Source of the DNA: Gnetum montanum
Taxonomy: Eukaryota > Streptophyta > Gnetopsida > Gnetales > Gnetaceae
Length of the DNA: 64,000 nucleotides
Reading direction: 5' to 3'
Assembly (NCBI GenBank): GCA_015680685.1
Contig: MNCI01016599.1
Span: 517,529-581,528, forward strand
In this document: one piece after another, positions 21,803 through 32,789 of the stretch
How the letters are laid out: each line of letters starts with the position of its first letter
Position numbering within the stretch: position 1 is the stretch's first letter
Notes under the pieces: model-generated
Told to the model about the DNA's origin: nothing
Databases searched by the model: none
The model's input: only the letters and a program-made list of their open reading frames with translations
Made by a program: the position numbers and the translations under genes

Positions 21803-22856
21803 CAATAAAAATTCATGTTTCAACTTACAACCTTCACCATCAAATTTAAGGCATGAATTTATCATAAAATGTGAGGCTTGTAATTCATAAGCTGAAATCT
21901 CACATACTCTAGCTTATTTTGGCTAAAAAATACCTCATAAGTTGTTGTTGCCTTACTTTAAAAGTGGAAAAAGTTATATTTATTGTGTATCTAGGCTTGG
22001 AAAGGTTGACAATGCCTTGGGAGTTATTGGAATTTAATTTTCATAGCAAGGCTACTATAGTTTTCATGAGACCCAGTGTAGCTTTTCAAGACCAACATAG
22101 TTTTAGTGAAGGCAATGTATCTTTTTAAAGAAAACATACTTTCTATGGTATCTAGTGTATTTTTAATGACCTTGGTATATCAAACTTACCATAAATGGAA
22201 AGATACACTAGAATTGATAGCCTACCACACGTACAAATTACAACAATTTATTAGCAATCATGATAGAAACTTTCTAGAAAAAAATTGCACACTAGCAGCC
22301 TATTTAAACAAGATTCAACCATATTACAAAGAATTTTTGGAAATGTAGCAATTTATTGAGCATTAGAATATCTCTAAGTAATTGCATAGCATCAAAACGT
22401 CAAGTAGTTACCTACCATTTCAACACAAATGTAGTAGATTTGAGACTAAGAACTAGCAAGGAATTTTAGAAATTAAAACTTGGAAGCAACTGGATCATGT
22501 AATTGAAATAGAACACAACCTATTAGTTTTACTAATCTTCAACCATCACTCGAGCAACTCCTTTTGCAATCTAGGCACCCACTTGTACACATTCAAATGT
22601 TATTCTTACAACATTTTTATTATTTCAATAAAATGGATAGTTCATTTGTTTGTGAAAGTTTATTTTATTTCAACATTTTGTGCTTTCTCTTGGATTAAAT
22701 CTACATTCTTTGTTAAATTTAATTGCACCATTTACACTTCCCAAGTTCCTAGATAATCAACAAGACCATCTAGGATGCCTTGGATCCTCTTTCTCAAAGG
22801 CCCTTGGGATCCAAGAGTAAATTGTTTCCATTAGAGATGTTTGGTTTTACAACACT
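21792..22856 (+). repeat. 3' LTR of element B (about 1.07 kb)
   Basis: It starts TGAAACATC after the polypurine tract and ends near ACAACACTA. U3 at 22040-22180 carries the same word as the internal array of B (CTATAGTTTTCATG, CAGTGTAGCTTTT, CATAGTTTTAGTG). An AATAAA is at 22627. U5 (22560-22850; TTTTGCAATCTAGGCACCC) aligns with LTR A (9385). The TATA box is unclear. The right end is approximate. Confidence 0.65.
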
Positions 22857-23642
22857 AAATTTTTTCGATGCAAAAAAAAAAATTAAATAAATTAACACAA
22901 GATAAATAATAGGTTTTAAAAAGGTAAACTAACTAACATGATGATTTAACTAACAAAATAATAACTACAAAAAATTTGTAAAAATCTTCACTAAAGTGAA
23001 ATACAAGAATTGCATATAACCTTTCTATCCATACAATAGAACTAATGTAATAGCTACTAGAATGACCATACTTTAGAAGCATAATCATAATAATTCACTC
23101 TAGCTTAAGAAGGCTTGAAATGTAGAATGCCAAATGCATTTTCTATAGCCAAGGTTTGCATAAATACATAAAACTTTATGTTATGGTTAAATAACTTGAG
23201 ACCACAATGTAACAACTTACATTTGTACTCCAAGAGATCTTACACAATAAATTAACCTACTTTGATATCATGTTGGAATTTGAGGTTTGTAAGAAGTTGT
23301 TGAACCAAGATTATTGAAAATAATAATTTATGAAGAATAATTTATGAAACCATAAATATATAATTATATGGTGATCCATATTTATAATAGTGATATAAGA
23401 TTTAGAAAAACATAAGATGCAATGAAGATAGAAATACATAATTAGATATATAATAGGTACTATGATTTGTGTACTTAAATGAATGAAAGTAACATAGTAG
23501 TAAACCATGATAGAATAGTTCTATAGTTGTACTGGCAACTAACACTTAAGAAAATAAGAAATATATAGAAATGTAACATAGTAAACATTGAGTACAACTA
23601 TATAATTTGTAAGTAAAAACATATAAGTATATCTATAACTAT
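22857..23642. other. AT-rich spacer between elements B and C
   Basis: No gene, known repeat or LTR terminus was recognised. The left part resembles the A-rich DNA after LTR A at 9764, which may mean shared accessory-gene 3' flank, but this is weak. Confidence 0.35.
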
Positions 23643-24753
23643 TGATGAATCATGGTTTGCCAGGCCCTGATATCGGATACTCGATATCAGGTTTGCGATA
23701 TCATAGCTTGGATAACAATATCGAATACACGATATCGTGATTCCTATGTAGGCCTCTAAATATAGCACTCAAGTGCATAGGAAGGGAGTCTTTTGGTAAG
23801 TTTTAGGGTAGAGTTGTTTTGTCAATTTTTAGTTCCTTCCCTAGTGCATGCCCACAGTGTGATGATTATAATTGTATAAAACCTTTGTTTGAGTGTGACG
23901 TACTTAGACACGCACACAATCAACAATAAAGATCGAGATTACTCCATCATTGTAGCATTCACTTAGCTTTTCAATTATTCAACTGTTAATTATTATTTAT
24001 TGTTTTCTTCATTTATATTTCCTTTATCATCATTTACTATTCTCCTTATTAATGTGGAATGAGTACTTCTTAATCATGAACATTTAAGTGTAACTAGGTA
24101 ACCTAGTAGGGTATCTAGTAGTGCTCTAGTAGTGTCAACTTAGTAATCCTAGAAATAGTACACGACGTCCAAGATGTGTACGAATGATTAAGGATATATG
24201 CTCATTGCACTTAGGCTAGCGTAGACTTTATTTTTCATCATCTATTAGTTCACTCAAGTTAATTCCCATCAACTTAGGAGTAGCATAATAATTCGAAATC
24301 ACATCATACACCTCACTCTAGACTAAACCATATGTGACAAAGAAAATACAAGTCTAGGTGGGAAGATAGTGAACAAAAATTAATGTGTAACTCTCTAGGT
24401 GCCACAACTAGTCTGTCTATAGAGTTCGACTAGATCGTGTGTACATGCTCGTATTTGTATGGTTGAGTGTAGGGGTATGAAACACCTCAAAAAATACGAG
24501 GTCAATTTAGCTTTACTAGGCCTTGCAACCTGTGCAAGCACTATGGAAGTTCATTAGGAGGAGAATGCTCTGAGTCCAGGCTAGACAGTTCAGCAAATTT
24601 TCTACTTTAGGTGTAAACAGGCTCTATGGCTCATCCTGCTTGTCCACCTAAGTAGCCTGTCCAGTTGACACCTGCTTAGAAATGGTGTAGAGTTGGCAGC
24701 AGCATTCTGGGTGCACCAGGAATAGTTTGGAAAGTTTTCTAAGTCATGAAGTC

Positions 24754-25215
24754 TGCTACGCTACACTACACCTCCCCATGTAGCGTAGCAAGCTTCGGAA
24801 GATAGTTTCAAAATGAAGTGCCACGTTACGCTACACCACATAACGTAGCGTAGCATGGCAATAGCTTCATAAATAGTTCCCAATGATCAATTTCAAATCC
24901 TTCACCAATGTCCCTTTCTGTTAGGAAGTAGCGGACCATGTCTGTTGCTACGCTACACCAAGCTACAAGGCGCAGTGAGGTGTAGCAATCCTGCAGAAGA
25001 GATAGAAGGCAGATCGAAGGGCGGAAACAACAAAGTTTGCGAGACATGCATCACAAGAAGCAAAGTTGATAAAATCGGAAAAGATTTCGTGACCTAGGCT
25101 AGTTGCTATGCTACACTACACTATGTAGCATAGCATAGCGTAGTAAGCATGCATTGCACATGTAGCAGAACAAATGACAAGATGTTATGCCAAGCATGCT
25201 ATGTTACAAAGCATA
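24754..25215 (+). repeat. Dyad array in solo LTR 1 U3
   Basis: TGCTACGCTACA (24754-24765) pairs perfectly with TGTAGCGTAGCA (24779-24790). Further dyads using the same word lie near 24822, 24948, 25105 and 25195. Later copies are decayed (GCTATGCTACA) with both arms changed. Confidence 0.85.
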
Positions 25216-25419
25216 GTAAGGCATGTGGGTGGTTTTGCGACATCAATGCACTTCACCTAATTGGACCGTTGGCACACATCTCCAGACGCTGACGGTGCAA
25301 TTACGGCATGACAGGTTTATAGTTATAGCATAGCAAGTTCGCATTACAATGATCTTGTAGGTCTAATGGTCATATGTGGCATGTGTGATGCCAGTAGGTC
25401 AACACGTGCCCTTTGGCCC

Positions 25420-25427
25420 TATAAATA
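25420..25427 (+). promoter_or_regulatory. TATA box of solo LTR 1
   Basis: CCCTATAAATACCCCG is a strong plant-type TATA box downstream of the dyad array. It sets the LTR orientation as plus. Confidence 0.75.
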
Positions 25428-26215
25428 CCCCGAGAAATAGCATCCAAAGGGGTTCAAAAATTTTGAAGGAAATAACATTCAAAGAGTTTGAAATTTTCTA
25501 GAAAATAGCATTCAAAAGAGGTCCAATCCTCGGTTCGGTGGGCACTCTTTCACTAAGTCTCCTACTCTTTTCTCTAGCACTCAAGCTCTCTCCCCGACAC
25601 GTTGCGACAATATTGTAAGCTTCCTGTTTGACATTTCAAACAATTAGCACTTTTAGTTGGCATTTCGTTCTATCCCCCCTTTTTCTACCAGCTTGGTAGA
25701 ATCCCTACACTGTCAACATCTAAGTCTACCCCAAAGTGCACCACATGCTTTGCTTGACACATCCTAGTTACTCTCGGGATCTCTGCACTCCATCATGTTG
25801 TGCAACAGATTGGATCTGCCCTGATAGAGCGAGCTTGTAGCTTTGGAGCGGTGCATGTTTCTAACTACACTTTACTTTATTTCTTGCCTATTGTCTCACT
25901 TGCATTATTTTTTCTATTTTATTCACTTTCAAAGCATTACTTTGCATTGTTGTCGCATTTTTATGCTTTATTTACTTCCAAGCATTATTTCACATTTCAT
26001 TTCTATTTCAAAATATATATGTTGCAAAAGGCTATATAGACGCTGATGTAAGTCTTTGTCTAATCGAATAGACTGTTCAAGGTTCCCTATATTCGCACAC
26101 ACCCAGCACAACCCTCCTGTAGGTATGAGGTTGAAACTGTTGCACCTGCCAACCCCTCGGTGTTTTCCAGCCATTGACGTTTTCAGTTGCTACAGGGTAC
26201 CTAGCCACTCATCAT

Positions 26216-26233
26216 TGGCACTGTTGTTAGGAA
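26216..26233 (+). promoter_or_regulatory. Decayed primer-binding site of element C
   Basis: TGGCACTGTTGTTAGGAA, two bases after the LTR end, matches the plant tRNA-Asp type site TGGCGCCGTTGCCGGGGA if its CpG cytosines and some other C or G positions have become T or A. This primer is typical of Athila-like and some other gypsy elements. Confidence 0.7.
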
Positions 26234-26389
26234 TGGTGGTAGTTATCTAGATATACAAGATTGCTGTAACAAATTATTAACAATATATCTTTTAGAAAAC
26301 AAGATTGATTTCAATTAAGTTACACAAAATTCATAATAATGTCTCTCTCATAGGACAATGATAACATAAGAACTAGCAAGGGAATTCAT

Positions 26390-27500
26390 TTGAGAACCAA
26401 TGTAATTTGTGATGAAGAAGAAGTTTGGAGTACTCAACCTTATGCAGGAGTTTCGTATGTTCATGGACACCCCAACGATACTCAAGGACTCTTGTCATCC
26501 AACTTAGATACCTTTAGTGAGGATGGGACATCCCATAGAACGAGGGGGCCCATAAGGCCTAGGACCTTCTCAATGGTTAGCAAGAGTGCATCAGATGATG
26601 ATTGGAAGACTTATAAAATTCATGATATGTCTTCCAATTCTTTCTCTTCCTCTACTCCTTCAACATCGAGGTGTGACATGGATGACTATTTCTCAAGGGG
26701 TCAGTGTAGAAACCAAGATTGAACCCACTAGTGAAGTCAAGAACACCAACATGAACATAGACAACATCATCCTAACTCATAAACTCATGACTTACTTAGT
26801 GATGATGAACCCCTGTTGGCTACTAAGAGTTTGATGCATATAATAGAAGCTATTCAAATATGTTACAAGAATCATAATGAAAGTCATCTACCTATGCTTG
26901 ATTTAAACAACTTTCCTGAGTTTTTAGGAGGCTATGATTTAGATCTGCAACATCTTTTACAAGCCTTCTATGATGCCCGTGCATGGAACAACATTGATAA
27001 TTGGTGACAAAGGCTTAAAATATTTCCTATGAAACTCGTTGTCCAAGCAAAAGTATGGTACATGTATTTAAAATTGAAATCAAATCATCATTGGTCCACA
27101 ATGGTGGAACTCTTCAATGAAAGATACTAAACCTGTGCAAGAGTATCAACCTTGAGGAGACAAATCCAAGAATGGAAACAAGGGCAACATTAACCCTTGG
27201 AAATGACCTTAGAAAGATATTATTCATTGCTAAACCAATGCCCAGGCCATGGGTTCTCCAAGGAAAGGCTAATGTATTACATCATGGATGGGCTCCGTAA
27301 CAAAATAAGGGAGACCCTAGGGATGTATGCACTAGGTCAACTATATGAACTACAAACCCACGAAATTCCATGAGCTTATTAAGTGGGTAGCAAAAGAAGA
27401 AGGATAAATAGCCAAATGGGAGAATGTTGAAAGATCTCAATAGGACCAAAATCTCAAAATAACAAAGGTCCATAATCATAAAGAGGAGAAATCAACTCAC
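26390..27500 (+). pseudogene. Decayed gag, element C
   Basis: The open start 26390-26722 is followed in another frame by the gag core: F-P-E-F-L-G-G-Y (26912), F-P-M-K-L-V-V-Q-A-K-V-W-Y, M-V-E-L-F-N-E-R-Y, L-R-R-Q-I-Q-E-W-K-Q, and C-P-G-H-G-F-S-K-E-R-L-M-Y-Y-I-M-D-G-L. This is the retrotransposon gag domain as found in Athila-like elements (C-P-H-H-G-F...Y-N-G-L). Stops include TGA, TAA and TAG in the core, plus at least one frameshift. Confidence 0.8.
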
Positions 27501-28730
27501 CTCAAGGAGGTGGAATCATCTTCATCTTTGCCAATACTACAATCACTAGATGAAATTGAGGTAAAGATCAATAAGATGATGGAATGGGTGCATGAAAAAT
27601 GTGGAGAATATGTAAACATTATGAGAGGTGAAGCCATGCAGGATCACTCTAACAACCAGAACAAGTCAAGGATGCCAAACTTAGAAATAGGATAGAACAC
27701 CATTTCACAAGTGGAATGAAGGGTTGAAGAAAATAAGGATAGGAGCTTAATTGTAAATCATACGTATCAATGTGATGTTTTCCTATAAAATCACCCCAAA
27801 GGCTAATGCCCAATTTTGTCATATTTACATGAGCATTGGGGAGGAATGCTACATCCAGATTTTGTGTAGAAGTACCATGTTCAACCATAGTGGAAAAACC
27901 CCTAGTCATGGGGGAGGCCATTGTCAAACTAGCCACACCCTTTGTACTAGTCAAAACCAAACACTTATTATGCTTAACACCCTATTTATTCAACTGGATC
28001 AATGTCCTCTACTTCAAATCATCGTTATCATTCTCCTAAGTACTATCAACCCATGTCCTCTCCCATGAGATCACCACCTCATGTTCTTACACTTCTTCTC
28101 ATCCTCAATATTCTCATCCTTCACCTCCTTCTACATCACCATTAGTTGTACTAGAAGGTTCTGCACCATAGCACCAACCCATGAATGTTACTTGTGTTGC
28201 TACTATCAATAGCAGTGGAAGTCCTCCACAACATCGAAAGAATCCTTTCTTTAGGAATGATTGTAGAAAGAGATAACATGGTTCTGAAACCACTGCATCC
28301 TCCAACTCAACACAAGCCTAGCACTGTGATGCACCTTCTTTCTCAAATTCAATGCCTCCTATTACTTTATCTAGGCCATCAATTAACGCTTCAATAGTGA
28401 TGCAACCCAATGGATATAACCACATAGGAACACATATCGATCCTTGCATACCATCTTATGGTCATAGGTGCCATAGTGGGTTAGCTCCTTATCACATGAC
28501 CACATCTTATAATCTCCCACACTATGCCTACTTTCATTAAGTGTGTGAACCCTAGTTTGGGTATATTCCTACTACCACATCAAAAGACACCTAGTGGTTT
28601 GGCTATGACTAGACCCCAATATTTTCAACATGCATGGATCCAAACATTCCATTTATTAATTCTCACCATGGTTCAAGGTTTAGTCATGGGGCATATTCCC
28701 CATTCTAATAAGTAGAATTAGTAAATGTTT
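27501..28730 (+). pseudogene. Probable gag C-terminal region, Pro/Ser/His-rich
   Basis: Broken frames continue after gag with low-complexity composition (C/T-rich coding strand; S-P-P-S-T-S-P and similar at about 28110-28150). No CCHC knuckle and no aspartic protease D-S/T-G were found. Assignment as gag tail rests on position only. Confidence 0.4.
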
Positions 28731-29640
28731 TTTCCTTTTCTTTGATTTTATAATTTTTTTTTCAGTTTTTCACTTCTCACTTTGTTATTTTACCTTTCTA
28801 AGGGTGATCTCATCTATGAATAAAATACTTATGTAACTTTTCGGTTAAGGTGTTGTTCTATGCTATCAAGTTATAGATGACTAATTATTTAGATAGTGAG
28901 CCCACAACATCTACCCACCTATTCTATTAATAAAAGGTTATACTCTAGGTACGATGATATTCTTGTCATCATTAAAATTTAAAGTAACTTTGTACTCATT
29001 ATGCCCAGAGCAAAAAATGATGGACTAGGAGGGAATGTCGAGGATGTGACATCAAGGGGACTTGTGGATTCTTTGTGGTGACATCTGTATGAGTTATCAT
29101 GCAACTTGGTTGTAGTAAGGTCCTTGTAGATCTAATGAAAAAATGGGAGCAAGAGTAATAAAGGCACTCAATAAAGAAACTCAATGTTGTTCTAGAGGGT
29201 TTCATAGGAAAGAGATGCACCCATGCCTGAAGGTTGGTGGCTTCTCTAGATCACCATTGAAAAAGACAAGTGCCAAAGTGGCTAGAAGAAGACAGAGAAA
29301 ATAAACAATAAAAATAACAAAGAAAATATTAAGAAAAATGTGTTGTAGAAAAATTCAAAACACTCCTTCCTTGGACAAAACGACAATTGATCATATGCCT
29401 TGCTGTCATGATGCTCTTATGGTTGTCTATCATTAGATGAAACAATGCGATGTCATTGATTAGAGGTATGAACTTGGTCTTGATTTTTGAGTGAAATGCT
29501 AATGATACATTAATCAAACCTACTTAAACCTAGAGTGCTTAACTCAGTTGTGAGGGAAGAGTATGCTCCAAGTTATGCATAACGTTTTTGAAATTCACTA
29601 TTACTAGAAGGATATCATAAGGGTAAGTGAGCTTAAAAAA
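28731..29640 (+). other. Spacer between gag and coiled-coil gene, element C
   Basis: A T-rich stretch (28740-28800) with TTTTTTTTTCAG at about 28755-28766 could be an intron end. The remainder shows no recognisable protein. Confidence 0.3.
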
Positions 29641-31526
29641 TGCTAAGAACTTATGTCAAAATAATTTTATTCCATCACCCAAACCATAAATAATTATTAT
29701 CAGAGTCACCTGATTAAATTGGGCCTAAAATTAAAACTTTTAGGGGTATCAAGAACCCCCTATTACTACACAATTTAGGCATGCCAAAGATGGAGAAGGC
29801 AGGGCACCTGAACAGGGACAACATCTCATGTTATCTCTAGAATGCATTCAGGTGATTTGGGAAAGGTCCACATTAGCTAAAATGATAGTGGAAGTCAATT
29901 TTGGATCCTTTACTGAATTTGCCCCTGAGTAAGTTAGATATCAACTCAAAGGGTCTCCATTGTGGCTTGTTCTCTTAGAGAGTGGTGTATGATATATGGG
30001 GGAGACGTACCAATTTTTGCATAATAAAGAAGAAGGCACCACCACTGATATTAGTGGGATTTTAGTAGATTTCTCCACTAAGGTCATTTTGAAATTTTTG
30101 AACCTTTTGAATATAGGGCCTAAGGTGGCTCACCTATCCACTTGATCTGATATTGATGCATGGAAAATATGGTTAAAAAGGATGACAACAAGGATGTAGC
30201 TAGAGTAGCAGAAGTGGTTGTACAACACATCAAAGAATCATTCAATGTCCCTGTTGTGCTACCGGTGGATCTCACAAGAGCATGTAATGCTCAAGACTTA
30301 GCCAATCCCTCAATGACTCTTATAGAACATGAGGATGATTTGGATTAATTGCTATAAATAGGACAAGTGATGACGTGCTTGTTTGACATCCCTCAAGATG
30401 TCATAGCAACACAATCAGACCTTATTTTCACAAAGGAAAAGCTAGTCATGGTGGAGGTTAGGGTTGAACATGCAGATGATGAGTTAAAAAGACTCCAAGA
30501 GAATTTTGTTGCCCTGCAAGTTGCATAGTAGGATCCATCCCAACTTATCCTAGCCAACTAGCTAGAGCTATTTCAGATGAAGTAAATAAATAAACTATTA
30601 GAAGAGAATAAAAGGATGGCAATGAAGAAAGGGAATGCTAATTGGGATGCTTCAAAAGTGTAGGCCCAAACATATGCACATGCCAAAGCACTCAAGGCCT
30701 TACAAGAAGAAAATAAACTCTTTACTACTAAGAATCTTCAGTTGACCACCATTGAGAAACAAAAGAATGTTCTCAAAGAAAATTTTTAACAAATGTGAGA
30801 ACAATTAATAAGGATCAACTAGGATATGAATAGCTTAGCTAGAGAAAATAGGATCCTCTTAATGAAGGAGGTACACATGATCCATTAGAAGAAAATCACT
30901 AAATAAGCACATGGTAGAATGAAGCTAAGTGACATGAGAAGTTGAAAGAACATTCCTAAGACTAGGTGGGGATGTACAAGTAGATCATTGAAAAAGAAAT
31001 CCATATGGCCAAGACTCATATCAATGCTCTTAGTGCTTAAAATGCTAATTGGTAGGCGATATTGGACACTTACACCTTCACCCACCAAGCAAAACTAAAG
31101 AGCTGAGACCTACAAATCTAGGACTTGACTAAATACATAGAGTTGGAAAACTTGTGGTATGCCAACCTAGCCATCTTAATAGCAGGACATCCAAGGATAA
31201 AATTGGAAAATTAGGTAGCAACCACCTATGCCAAATAAGAAGTAGAATTTGCTAAGTACAAAAAGACACTATAGAAATTAGAAGTAGAAAATTTTGAGTT
31301 AGAGGTGGTCAAAGCCAGATACCAAGGGCAAAAAGATGTTGTAGTAGATTTGGCTCAATGACTCATAGATTACCAAGAATGTAAAGACAAAGCTAGAGCC
31401 TACAAGGAGGAACGAAAGTTGTTGGAAGCTTGGTATATTAAAGCCAACTAGATGTTTCATCAAATATTGGAACATCAGCATGGACTACACATGATCCCTA
31501 AATTGAAGAAGAAAAGCTTCATATGA
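29641..31526 (+). pseudogene. Second gene of element C: unknown domain plus long coiled-coil
   Basis: First part (about 29880-30350): broken frame with Y-M-G-E-T-Y-Q-F-L-H, D-I-S-G-I-L-V-D-F-S-T, then open 30160-30348 (V-V-V-Q-H-I-K-E-S-F-N-V-P-V-V-L-P). Second part (about 30420-31500): heptad-like, rich in E, K, Q and L, e.g. D-D-E-L-K-R-L-Q-E-N-F and K-A-L-Q-E-E-N-K-L. Stops are mainly TAG and TAA replacing CAG or CAA. I do not recognise the family. The layout (globular part then coiled-coil) parallels the accessory gene of the Tat-like elements, but no direct sequence homology was established. It runs to within about 270 bp of the 3' LTR, taking the place of pol. Confidence 0.6.
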
Positions 31527-31792
31527 TCCTGTAGAGATATCCATTTCCAAAGCTTGGAGCACAAGATGAGTGAAAGAGGCCCATGGAGGAGCCACCACCA
31601 CGAGGAACCACATGAGTTCCAACAATTTTGTCTTTTTTATTATGTGTTAGTATCCTAATTTTGTTTTGTCCTCCACACTGTGATATGAAATAATTCATAG
31701 TTAGTCCATAATCCCACACCTATCCAATATGTAATCAAATGAACTTGTTCTCATTTTGTTTGTTTGACTCGAGGATGAGTTGTTATTCAGTT

Positions 31793-31801
31793 GTGGGGGT
31801 A
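31793..31801 (+). promoter_or_regulatory. Polypurine tract of element C
   Basis: GTGGGGGTA abuts the 3' LTR start TGATGAATC, as expected for plus-strand priming. Confidence 0.7.
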
Positions 31802-32651
31802 TGATGAATCATGGTTTGCCAGGCCTTGATATTAGATACTTAATATTGGGTACATAATATCACAACCTAGATAATGATATTGAATACATGATATCATGAT
31901 TCCTTCATAGGCCTATAAATATAGGACTTAGGTGTACAAGAAGGGAGTCTTTTCATAAGTGTTAGGGTAGAGTCATTTTGTCAATTTTTAGTTCCTTCCC
32001 TAGTGCATGCACACAATGTGATGATTGTAATTGTATGGAACCTTTGTTTGAGTGACATACTTGGACACACATACAATTGGCAATAAAGATCGAGATTACT
32101 CCATCATTGCAGCATTTACCTAGCTTTTGAATTTTTCAATTGTTAATTATTATTTATTATTTTCTTCATTTATATTTCCTTTATTGTCATTTATATGCCC
32201 ATTATTAATGCAGAATGAGTACATATTAATCACAAACATTTAAGTATAATTTCTTGGTAACCTAGTAGCGTGTCTAGTAGTGATCTAGTAGTGTGCACTT
32301 GGTAATCCCATAAGTAGTACACAAGGTCCAAGATGTGTACGGATGATTAAGAATGGATGCTCATCACACTTAGGCTAGCTTAGACTTTATTTTCCATCAT
32401 CTATTAGTTCACTCAAGTTAATTCCCATTGACTTAGGAGTAGCATAATAATTAGGAATCACATCATACACCTCACTCTGGACTAAATGATATGTGACAAA
32501 GAAAATACTAGTCCAGGTGGGAAGATAGTGAAATGTGGTCAACATGTAACTCTTTAGGTGCCACAACTAGTTTGTCTGCAGAGTTTGACCGGATTGTGCG
32601 TACATACTCGTATTTGTATGGTTGAGTGTAGGGGTACCTAGCCACTCATCA
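31802..32651 (+). repeat. 3' LTR of element C (850 bp)
   Basis: Bounded by TGATGA...TCATCA. It contains CCTATAAATATAGG (TATA at 31914) and AATAAA at 32082. The dyad word of the 5' LTR is almost erased here (CGATATC has become TAATATT or TGATATC), and only about six CpG remain against about sixteen in the 5' copy. Confidence 0.88.
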
Positions 32652-32789
32652 AAAATAGACTTCATCATAGATAGTTTAGTTTTATGTCTTATATATCATT
32701 ATTTTTCTTGAAATACATCAACTATGAACTCTTTGATAATTTTGAATGCCACATAATGGATTAGGTTCATTCTAATTTTTTTAACCTTT

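Larger units (their letters stand above)
24478..26194 (+). mobile_element. Solo LTR 1 (1717 bp) with target duplication GGGTA
   Basis: GGGTA at 24473-24477 is repeated at 26195-26199. The segment between starts TGAAACACCTC and ends TTGCTACA. The uninterrupted 3' LTR of C has a single GGGTA at the matching place, confirming a clean insertion. Termini, TATA offset (942 bp) and length match LTR A and LTR E, so it is a relative of the Tat-like elements here. It is richer in CpG than almost all else in the window and has no internal region. Confidence 0.92.
23643..26214 (+). repeat. 5' LTR of element C, interrupted by solo LTR 1
   Basis: Without the insertion this LTR is about 850 bp and aligns end to end with 31802-32651. 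It holds a perfect dyad, CCTGATATCG (23666-23675) with CGATATCAGG (23682-23691), then more CGATATC copies, a TATA-like CTAAATATA near 23756 and AATAAA at 23925. It keeps many more CpG than the 3' LTR. Confidence 0.85.
23643..32651 (+). mobile_element. Element C: LTR retrotransposon with gag and coiled-coil gene, no pol
   Basis: Two LTRs begin TGATGAATCATGG and end CCACTCATCA. The left is followed by a decayed primer site and the right preceded by GTGGGGGTA. Between them are a gag of the type found in plant Athila/Tat-like elements and a second gene with a long coiled-coil. No RT, RNase H, integrase or protease motif was seen in about 5.6 kb of internal sequence, so it is probably non-autonomous. 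Flanking 5-mers (ACTAT, AAAAT) do not match, so no target duplication survives or the ends are rearranged. Confidence 0.8.

Noticed and set aside
22857-23642. Possible tRNA or small RNA gene in the AT-rich spacer
   Set aside because: No A/B-box pair or cloverleaf could be recognised by eye.
24754-25215. Repeated short inverted motifs resembling a CRISPR-like array
   Set aside because: Repeats are unequal in spacing, palindromic, and sit in an LTR U3 ahead of a TATA box; no conserved repeat-spacer layout, and the context is eukaryotic.
25800-26250. Several short frames at the end of solo LTR 1 as a possible gene
   Set aside because: They are U5 sequence, T-rich, with no similarity between strands or to other copies.
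23638-32656. Target-site duplication for element C
   Set aside because: Flanking 5-mers ACTAT and AAAAT share only three positions; not claimed.
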